Source of the DNA: CBDDLJ01 sp965230635
GTDB taxonomy: Bacteria > Pseudomonadota > Gammaproteobacteria > UBA1113
Length of the DNA: 64,000 nucleotides
NCBI GenBank assembly: GCA_965230635.1
Contig: CBDDLJ010000009.1
Span: 124,001-188,000, forward strand
Direction of reading: 5' to 3'
Below are positions 9,023-17,100 of this stretch, piece after piece (position 1 is the first letter of the stretch; each line of letters starts with the position of its first letter). The translations under genes and the position numbers were made by a program. A model generated the notes under the pieces. It ran no database searches, had not been told where the DNA came from, and saw nothing but the letters and a program-made list of their open reading frames with translations.

Positions 9023-9844
9023 CTATACATCGATCAACTTGATTCTTTCTATCGCTGGCGCTAATCGCAAAAAATATTGTGCTAATTTGGCAAAACGAGC
9101 AGGCGCATCGGTCACTAAAAACTGACTATCTCCCTGCTCTTGCTTATCATTGATAATATTTTGCAAATCCAACTCTCGAGCAACTGCATTGGCGGTTGTT
9201 GTCGCAGAATCAACAATAGTGATGCTTTCTCCTATGACTTTTTGAATAGTTTCTTTTAAAACAGGAAAGTGTGTGCAACCTAATACTAAACAGTCGGCTT
9301 GACAATCAGCACGTGAAAACAACGGTAATAAATAGTGACCAATAATTTGTTCAACAATATTTCCTTGCATCCACCCTTCTTCAGCTAATGCAACAAACAT
9401 CGCACATGCTTGACTCATGACTGTTGCTGTAGGCCAAAGACGATGAATGGCATGTTGGTATGCCTGCTGCTTAATCGTTCCTTCTGTTGCAGCAACAACA
9501 ATATGACCTGTCTTTGATGCATCACAAGCAGCTTGTGCACCTGGTTCAACAACGCCGATGACGGGAATATCGTGAAAAACAGTTTGTAAATCAGGTAGTG
9601 CAACAGCTGATGCTGTATTACAAGCAACCACTAATAATTTTATGCCTTGTTGATATAGGCTTTTTGTTGCTTGCTGTGCGTAACGCATGACAGTCTTTGC
9701 CCCTTTTGTACCATAGGGTAAACGAGCAGTATCGCCTAAATATAAAAAAGATTCCTGCGGTAAACGACTTTGTAATGCTCGCAAAACAGTCAGTCCACCG
9801 ATCCCTGAGTCAAATACGCCTATGGGTAATTCATTTTTCTGCAT
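9023..9844 (-). CDS. murI: Glutamate racemase MurI
   Basis: Makes D-glutamate for peptidoglycan by racemising L-glutamate without a cofactor. The protein (273 residues from ATG 9844; a GTG at 9853 would add three) shows GVFDSGIGGLTVL near the N-terminus and the two catalytic cysteines in VVACNTASA and LGCTHFPVL. It sits on the opposite strand between the two crotonase genes and so interrupts the acyl-CoA degradation set. Confidence 0.94.
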   Translation of the reverse strand: MQKNELPIGVFDSGIGGLTVLRALQSRLPQESFLYLGDTARLPYGTKGAKTVMRYAQQATKSLYQQGIKLLVVACNTASAVALPDLQTVFHDIPVIGVVEPGAQAACDASKTGHIVVAATEGTIKQQAYQHAIHRLWPTATVMSQACAMFVALAEEGWMQGNIVEQIIGHYLLPLFSRADCQADCLVLGCTHFPVLKETIQKVIGESITIVDSATTTANAVARELDLQNIINDKQEQGDSQFLVTDAPARFAKLAQYFLRLAPAIERIKLIDV

Positions 9845-9984
9845 ATTTTTCACAATTAGTTTAAAAATCCAACATCTCGTTACAGGACACTCTAAGTGTA
9901 AGCCTAAACTGTCTCACGTTAATTCGCAATCTTGACATAAGAGAGTATAATTCCGAATCTACCAACCGTTGACTATGGATAAAA

Positions 9985-11061
9985 ATGGAACAGGAGAAAA
10001 ATATCTTATTTGAAGAACTGAAGGGAGCCGGAGGAAAAATCGGTGTAATCACACTTAATCGCCCAAGATTCTTAAATGCAATAACCTGCGACATGTGCAA
10101 AAAAATGTTCAACATGTTAACAAACTGGGCAAATGATAGCATTATTAAAGCCGTCGTTATACAAGGTAGCGGTGATAAAGCATTCTGCGCAGGTGGCGAT
10201 ATCAAGCACCTATATGAAAAAGGTAAAGAAAGAGAATTTGATGCCATACACCAATTTTTTTGGGAAGAATACCGCTTAAATCGCCTTATTCGTCATTATC
10301 CCAAACCATACATCGCTTTGCTAGACGGCATTACTATGGGAGGCGGCGTTGGTGTATCTATTCATGGTAGCCACCGTATTGTCACGGAGCGCTTTTCATT
10401 TGCTATGCCAGAAACATCCATTGGTTTTTTTCCAGATATCGGCTGCACATACGTATTGGCTCGCTGCCCTGGAGAAACCGGTATTTATTTAGGCTTAACT
10501 GGAAAACGTTTGAACGCAGCGGAAGCGATATATTTAGGACTAGCAGATAATTTTATCTCTAGTAACCATTTAGAAGAAATAGTACACATTTTACAAAAAA
10601 CAAAATTAAATAATCATCCTTATGAGATCATTAGTGAAACACTGGCAGCAGCATCTGTAACACCTGAAGCACCACGCTTAACTGTTTACCGTGACATAAT
10701 CGATGAATGTTTTGCTCTAGACACTGTAGAAGAAATAATAAATAAATTAAAAGAAAAAAATAAAGAATGGGCTAATGAGGTTATTGTCGAGCTAGAACAA
10801 AAGTCACCAACCAGTTTAAAAGTATCGTTACATGCATTTAAACAAAGTGTTAATATGGACTTCGATGCCTGTATGCGTATGGAGTTCCGATTATCACAAC
10901 GTTTTTTGCGTAGCCATGACTTTTACGAAGGAGTACGTGCAACACTGATTGACAGAGACAATACGGCTCAATGGCAACCTGATAAATTAAGCGATGTTTC
11001 TCACGATAGCATTGAAACGTTTTTTTCACCATTGCCTAGTGGGGAATTAGAACTCGATTAA
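9985..11061 (+). CDS. 3-hydroxyisobutyryl-CoA hydrolase
   Basis: A 358-residue crotonase-superfamily enzyme, longer than enoyl-CoA hydratases because of the C-terminal extension typical of HIBCH. AFCAGGDIKHLYEKG and MPETSIGFFPDIGCTYVLAR fit the HIBCH pattern with its Glu/Asp catalytic residues. The expected reaction is (S)-3-hydroxyisobutyryl-CoA to 3-hydroxyisobutyrate in valine degradation, which agrees with the dehydrogenase and hydratase upstream. An AGGAG inside the first codons is not a usable site, and the true site is unclear. It ends head-to-head with yheV: stops at 11061 and 11062 abut. Confidence 0.87.
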   Translation: MEQEKNILFEELKGAGGKIGVITLNRPRFLNAITCDMCKKMFNMLTNWANDSIIKAVVIQGSGDKAFCAGGDIKHLYEKGKEREFDAIHQFFWEEYRLNRLIRHYPKPYIALLDGITMGGGVGVSIHGSHRIVTERFSFAMPETSIGFFPDIGCTYVLARCPGETGIYLGLTGKRLNAAEAIYLGLADNFISSNHLEEIVHILQKTKLNNHPYEIISETLAAASVTPEAPRLTVYRDIIDECFALDTVEEIINKLKEKNKEWANEVIVELEQKSPTSLKVSLHAFKQSVNMDFDACMRMEFRLSQRFLRSHDFYEGVRATLIDRDNTAQWQPDKLSDVSHDSIETFFSPLPSGELELD

Positions 11062-11289
11062 TTAAACATCTTTTTTTGTTGAGTTTGTTTTATTTTTGGT
11101 AAATTTAACAATCGCTTCTTTAGGTTTCGCTGGTTGATTAGCCAAGAAATTATTTTGTGATTGTGAAAATCCACAATTGACACACTCTATATGCTGTTCT
11201 CCCTCAATACCAAAAACAACTATCCTATCTCGCATTTGACATTGGGGACAAATAGCTCCGGCAATAAACCGTTTGTGTATCTTAGTCAT
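11062..11289 (-). CDS. yheV: YheV-family zinc ribbon protein
   Basis: A 75-residue protein with CPQC near residue 15 and CVNCGF near residue 37, a four-cysteine zinc ribbon of the YheV/DUF2387 family, followed by a Lys-rich tail. Function is unknown. Its coupling to a yheS-type ABC-F gene (8-base overlap with the gene upstream) matches the arrangement seen in other gammaproteobacteria. Confidence 0.85.
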   Translation of the reverse strand: MTKIHKRFIAGAICPQCQMRDRIVVFGIEGEQHIECVNCGFSQSQNNFLANQPAKPKEAIVKFTKNKTNSTKKDV

Positions 11290-13126
11290 GATCTAGTTGG
11301 TCATGAAGATCAAGCCAATCTTTTTCTAGTAGCTGGATCGCTTGATTTAATTTGTTTTGTTCAATTTGCAATTTGATTAACTCCTCCTGTTTACTTTTAT
11401 CTTCATAAATAGCCCGACCCATTAAAATTGAATCAACTTTTTGCAATGCTTTTGTTTTTTTACTGATTGCTTGTTCAATTATTTTTATTTTTTTGCTCAA
11501 CTCAGTTTTAGCAATATTTTTACCTTGCTTTGGCTTAGGCTGGTTATTTGTTACACTATACTGTTCGAACCATTTGATATAATCGTCAATGTCACCATTA
11601 AAATATTGTACCAATCCATCTGCCACTAAAATCAAATCCTCACAAACAGAACGCATCAAATGCCTGTCATGAGTAATGAGAATAACAGTGCCTTTATATT
11701 CATGCAGTGCATCTGTTAATGCTGCTCGCATATCCATATCAAGATGATTCGTGGGTTCATCTAGCAAGATCAGATTTGGTTTTTGCCAAACCAATTCTGC
11801 TAATACTAAACGAGCTTTCTCTCCACCCGACAAGCTGCCTATTGTTTGCAATGCCATATCTTGAGAAAAAGAAAAACTACCAAGATACGTTCTTAATTCT
11901 CGTTCATTACTTGAAGGCGACATATCCTGCATAAATTGTAACGGTGTTTCCTTCAAAGGCAGTTGCTCTAATTGATGTTGTGCAAAATATCCAATTTTAA
12001 TCTTATTGCTAGCAATAATCTTACCATCTTGTGGTAATAATTGTTGCCCAATGCCTTTAATGAGTGTACTCTTCCCCGCACCATTTGGCCCAAGAAGTGC
12101 TAAGCGCTGACCAGATTGGATCTGCAAGTTAATGTTTTTTAAAACGGTACGTTCTTCATATCCTAATGACACATCGTCTAATGTCAGCAAAGGATTAGGG
12201 ATACTATCAGGTGCTGGAAATCGAAAGTGAAAAGGTGAAAATACTCTAGTCACTGCAACCTTTTCCATTTTTTGCAACATTTTAACTCGGCTTTGTGCTT
12301 GTTTTGCTTTTGTTGCTTTTGCTTTAAATCGATCAATAAAACTTTGCAAATGTGCTCGCTTTTTTTCTTGCTTTGCAAAAAACTTTTGCTCTAACTCTAA
12401 CTGTTTTGCCCACTGTTCTTCAAAGCTAGAATAATCCCCTGCATATAACTTTATTTTTTGCTGATATATTTGAGCAATGTGATTAACCACATTATCAAGA
12501 AAATCTCTATCGTGTGAAATTAATAATAATGTGCCAGAAAACTGTTGTAACCATTTTTCCAACCACATAATAGCATCAAGATCTAAGTGATTAGTCGGTT
12601 CATCTAGCAATAATAAATCTGCTGGCGCCATTAGTGCTTGAGCCAAATTTAACCGCATACGCCAACCACCCGAGAAATTTTTCACTGGTTTTTCTTGTTC
12701 TTCTGTTGAAAACTCAAGACCAGCTAGCAACTCTGCAGCACGTGCTCTGGCAGAATATCCCCCCGCTTCTTCATATTGACCATATAAGTGAGCTAACGCT
12801 TCCCCATTATTATCTTGTTCCGCTTGTTGTATATTGTTCTCTATTTGTTGCAAACGCAAGTCACCTGCTAACACGTAATCTATTGCCGCTTGCCGCAATG
12901 CTGGCGTCTCCTGCTTCAAGTAGGCAATTCGCCAGTGTTTAGGAAAGTCAATTGCACCTTGCACACAAGATAAATTGCCTAAAATTGCAGAAAACAAGCT
13001 ACTTTTACCACAGCCATTAGCACCTATTAATCCAAGCTTGTTACCATTTTTTATGGTAATGCTTGCATCTTTTAATAAGGTTTTGCTTTGTCGGAGCAAT
13101 TCAACTTGTTTTAATTGTAATGTCAC
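11282..13126 (-). CDS. yheS: ABC-F ATPase, YheS type
   Basis: A 614-residue cytosolic protein with two ABC domains and no membrane segment, acting on ribosomes like other ABC-F factors. Domain 1 has Walker A GANGCGKSS, signature FSGGWRMRLNLAQ and Walker B LLLLDEPTNHLD. Domain 2 has GPNGAGKST, LSGGEKARLVLAE and LILLDEPTNHLD. A Lys/Gln-rich linker between the domains and a C-terminal coiled coil (SKKIKIIEQAISKKTKALQ) agree with YheS rather than EttA. It overlaps the upstream kinase gene by ATGA and yheV downstream, forming a three-gene operon. Confidence 0.9.
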   Translation of the reverse strand: MTLQLKQVELLRQSKTLLKDASITIKNGNKLGLIGANGCGKSSLFSAILGNLSCVQGAIDFPKHWRIAYLKQETPALRQAAIDYVLAGDLRLQQIENNIQQAEQDNNGEALAHLYGQYEEAGGYSARARAAELLAGLEFSTEEQEKPVKNFSGGWRMRLNLAQALMAPADLLLLDEPTNHLDLDAIMWLEKWLQQFSGTLLLISHDRDFLDNVVNHIAQIYQQKIKLYAGDYSSFEEQWAKQLELEQKFFAKQEKKRAHLQSFIDRFKAKATKAKQAQSRVKMLQKMEKVAVTRVFSPFHFRFPAPDSIPNPLLTLDDVSLGYEERTVLKNINLQIQSGQRLALLGPNGAGKSTLIKGIGQQLLPQDGKIIASNKIKIGYFAQHQLEQLPLKETPLQFMQDMSPSSNERELRTYLGSFSFSQDMALQTIGSLSGGEKARLVLAELVWQKPNLILLDEPTNHLDMDMRAALTDALHEYKGTVILITHDRHLMRSVCEDLILVADGLVQYFNGDIDDYIKWFEQYSVTNNQPKPKQGKNIAKTELSKKIKIIEQAISKKTKALQKVDSILMGRAIYEDKSKQEELIKLQIEQNKLNQAIQLLEKDWLDLHDQLDHD

Positions 13127-13758
13127 AATACGCTACTTAGTAATGTTTCTTGCCATTTTGGCAGTTGAGTATGTTGATAGTAGATCTGTAAAAAACGAGC
13201 AATACCAAACTGTTTAAAATAATTGACATCATTACGGTTAGTTAGTAAATGTTTCAAATTGCGATAACGCGTGAAAAAAGGCATTGCACGCTTATAAAAT
13301 TTTACTTTTACGATATCAATCAAAGCGAAACCTTGTTGCCCACACTGTAATACATTGCCTAAATGAATGCCGCGAAAAAAAACACCGCCATTGTGTAATT
13401 TAGCAATAAACTCGGCAACCTTACTTAATACGTTTACATCATTATGTTCTATAATATCACGCACATCTTGTCCTAATATTTTATCATAAGTCACTAAATA
13501 AATGCGGCTAGCCCGCACACGTTGGATATCAGTCACAACCGGCGCCAAAATCCCGGCTTTTTTTAAACAAGTCGCATTGCGAACAAAACGTTTAGCGTAG
13601 GGATAAAGTTGATCCGATGTTAAGCACTTGCGCGGCCAAAAAATTTTTATAATTTGGCCATTTGTCAAATTTAATAATCGAGGCCCTTTACGACCTACAG
13701 CCAGCGGCTTACCCTGTTGACAAAGTTGCACAAATTGTTGCTGATCAAGTTGTTTCAT
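13123..13758 (-). CDS. WaaP/RIO-like kinase family protein
   Basis: About 211 residues from ATG 13758; an alternative ATG at 13791 adds eleven but has no ribosome binding site. It has a protein-kinase-like core. IIKIFWPRK holds a candidate ATP-binding Lys. KLHNGGVFFRGIHLGNVL resembles the catalytic loop of lipopolysaccharide kinases, and ALIDIVKVKF the metal-binding segment. This family includes LPS core kinases and the Pseudomonas toluene-tolerance proteins. The substrate is not known. Its stop overlaps the ABC-F start (ATGA). Confidence 0.65.
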   Translation of the reverse strand: MKQLDQQQFVQLCQQGKPLAVGRKGPRLLNLTNGQIIKIFWPRKCLTSDQLYPYAKRFVRNATCLKKAGILAPVVTDIQRVRASRIYLVTYDKILGQDVRDIIEHNDVNVLSKVAEFIAKLHNGGVFFRGIHLGNVLQCGQQGFALIDIVKVKFYKRAMPFFTRYRNLKHLLTNRNDVNYFKQFGIARFLQIYYQHTQLPKWQETLLSSVL

Positions 13759-14144
13759 TGAAAAACTGCTTCTATTTAGATAAACTAACATTCTAACGAG
13801 ATATGTCTAAAATTGCAATGTTTTGTACAGATTTCCTTTAGAACACGTGTCTTTCATAAAATCTTTCATTTTTGTTAAATCGATCTTTTTTCATCTCTTG
13901 AGATAAAACTAATATTTGCTGAATTTGCTCAAGACGAAAATTACTGTTAATTAAAGAGATTATATTCTTATGACAAATTCGTATCAGACTAGAATTGAAA
14001 CTATCAGGTCAAGTAGTGAGTTTTACACTTAAAACCCTTGATTATTGCAAATAATGCTGGTATTGCATTGCGATAAAATCGCTTGGTAATTAGTCCGACA
14101 GTTTTCCTCAGTAATCACAGTTTTACAAATTAACGAATACAGAT
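13759..14144. other. Intergenic stretch between kinase gene and repeat protein
   Basis: About 385 AT-rich bases. I see no supported gene, no tRNA and no convincing terminator for the kinase operon promoter side. Several short frames in both directions are broken and resemble nothing I recognise. Confidence 0.35.
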
Positions 14145-17100
14145 TTATTGCATAACCGGTCTGATATTACTACAGCTTGTTTGCTCATTGCTCTTTTCAG
14201 TATGTTCTGAAGAAAATAAATTCAACTTAGAAAGCATGCCTACTGAATCGTCAATATTTATTCGGTAAGGCTGCATATCTTTCTGGATTTCTTGGATAAT
14301 AGGTCGCGGTAATTTTAATTTTTCTGTTTGTCCTGCTTGCGTCACCAGTACAGTGCCCGCTTGCTCATACACTAAGACACGATGTTTTACTAATTGCTCC
14401 CTAATATACTGGCGACCTTGATCATGAGTTTTTTGATACAAAGGCAATAGTAAATGCACAGGGATATCAACGTCCCCAGATAGGTCTTTCCCATTACTGT
14501 CTTTGACAAATAAACTGTCTAGAAAGGCTTGGGCTTTATTTGGCAGCTTAGGCCATTGTTGAATTACGCTGCTCGCCAGCTTGACGTGAACATATTCACC
14601 CACTTTCTTATCCCGAAGGAACGCCAATACCGTCTCCACCCCTTCTGGAGTGGGTGGCCAATGCGCAAAGGCGTCGCTTGCCAGCTTGCCGCGATCATAT
14701 TCATCCACTTTCTTATCCCGAAGAAGTGCCCATACCACCTCCACCCCTTCTGGGGTGGGTGGCCAATGCGCAGCAGTGCTCCTCGCCAGCTCGACGCGAA
14801 CATCTCCATCCACTTTCTCATTCCAAAGGAGCGTCAATACCACCTCCACCCCTTCTGGGGTGGGTGGCCAATGCGCAACAGTGCTCCTCGCCAGCTCGAC
14901 GCGAACATCTCCATCCACTTTCTCATTCCGAAGGAGCGCCCATACCCCCTCCACCCCTTCTGGGGTGGGTGGCCAATGCGCAACAGTGCTCCTCGCCAGC
15001 TCGACGCGAACATCTCCATCCACTTTCTCATTCCGAAGGAACGCCCATACCGCCTCCACCCATTCTGGGGTGGGTGACCAATGCGCAACAGTGCTCCTCG
15101 CCAGCTTGGCTCGAATATGCCCATACACTTTCTCATTCCGAAGGAGCGTCAATACCACCTCCTCCCCTTCTGGGGTGGGTGGCCAATGCGCAACAGCGCT
15201 CCTCGCCAGTTCGACGCGAACATATCCATCCACTTTCTCATCCCGAAGGAGCGCCAATACCACCTCCTCCCATTCTGGGGTGGGTGGCCAATGCGCAAAG
15301 GCGCTCCTCGCCAGCTCGACCCGAACATATCCATCCACTTTCTCATCCCGAAGGAGCGTCAATACCACCTCCACCCCTTCTGGGGTGGGCGGCCAATGCG
15401 CAAAGGCGCTCCTCGCCAGCTCGACGCGAACATCTCCATCCACTTTCTTATCCCGAAGGAACGCCAATACCGTCTCCACCCCTTCTGGGGTGGGTGGCCA
15501 ATGCGCAAAGGCGCTCCTCGCCAGCTCGACGCGAACATATCCATCCACTTTCTTATTCCGAAGGAGTGCCAATACCACCTCCTCCCATTCTGGGGTGGGT
15601 GGCCAATGCGCAACAGTGCTCCTTGCCAGTTCGACGCGAACATCTCCATCCACTTTCTCATTCCGAAGGAGCGTCAATACCACCTCCATCCCTTCTGGGG
15701 TAGGTGGCCAATGCGCAACAGTGCTCCTCGCCAGCTCGATGCGAACATCTCCATCCACTTTCTCATTCCGAAGGAGCGTCAATACCACCTCCTCCCCTTC
15801 TGGGGTGGGTGGCCAATGCGCAACAGTGCTCCTCGCCAGCTCGACGCGAACATATCCATCCACTTTCTCATCCCGAAGGAACGCCAATACCACCTCCACC
15901 CCTTCTGGGGTAGGTGGCCAATGCGCAACAGCGCTCCTCGCCAGTTCGACGCGAACAAATCCATCCACTTTCTCATCCCGAAGGAACACCAATACCACCT
16001 CCTCCCCTTCTGGGGTGGGTGGCCAATGCGCAACAGCGCTCCTCGCCAGTTCGACGCGAACAAATCCATCCACTTTCTCATTCCGAAGGAGCGCCAATAC
16101 CACCTCCACCCATTCTGGGGTGGGTGGCCAATGCGCAACAGCGCTCCTCGCCAGCTCGACGCGAACATATCCATCCACTTTCTCATCCCGAAGGAGCGCC
16201 AATACCACCTCCTCCCATTCTGGGATGGGTGACCAATGCGCAACGGTGCTCCTCGCCAGCTTGGCTCGAATATGTCCATACACTTTCTCATTCCGAAGGA
16301 GCGTCAATACCACCTCCACCCCTTCTGAGGTAGGTGGCCAATGCGCAACAGTGCTCCTCGCCAGTTCGACGCGAACATATCCATCCACTTTCTCATCTCG
16401 AAGGAGCGCCAATACCATCTCCACCCATTCTGGGGTGGGTGGCCAATGCGCACCGATGCTGCTCGCCAGGTCGCCACGAACATATCCATCCACTTTCTCA
16501 TTCCGAAGGAGCGCCCATACCGCCTCCACCCCTTCTGGGGTGGGTGACCAATGCGCAACAGTGCTCCTCGCCAGTTCGACGCGAACAAATCCATCCACTT
16601 TCTCATCCCGAAGGAACGCCAATACCGTATCAACATTCAAGCGAATAAGACTAGGACACATGGACAAGGTATCTATTGTAGCCTCCTGCCATGTTTCTGG
16701 CAGCTTGTTAAGCTGCTTTATACGTTGTTTAACGGCCCGCAACAAGACTTGCTGCGGTAAGCCGAGTGCCTTTGTGTCGGCACTAGAGGGCAAGCTTGCC
16801 GTCAAACAACGCATCAGAAAATCAGCCTCAACAAAACCAACCCAGTCTTTGGGACCTGCTACTAAAATCGACAGGAAATCATTTAATGCCTCGGGATAGC
16901 GCTTCAACAAACCGGCTACCAATGGCCATACTAAGGTAAAGTTAGGATGATATTTATACCGATAGATGACTTGTGTTACGTGTGTTTTTTGTTCCTTGGC
17001 ACCTTGTCTCAACATCACCGCTATCACGTTTGCTGCTAAAAACTCTTGAAACGATAAATGAAGAAATTCAAAACGTTGTTGTGCGCCGATGTTACTACCG

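Noticed and set aside
14565..16637. CRISPR array
   Set aside because: Repeats are contiguous 105-bp units without spacers and are in frame within a long protein gene.
14650..16899. Very long plus-strand open frame (749 codons) and several others opposite the repeat array
   Set aside because: The 105-base period is a multiple of three, so any stop-free frame in one unit stays open in all. The minus-strand product has ankyrin and NACHT domains and conserved ends, and the plus frames have none.
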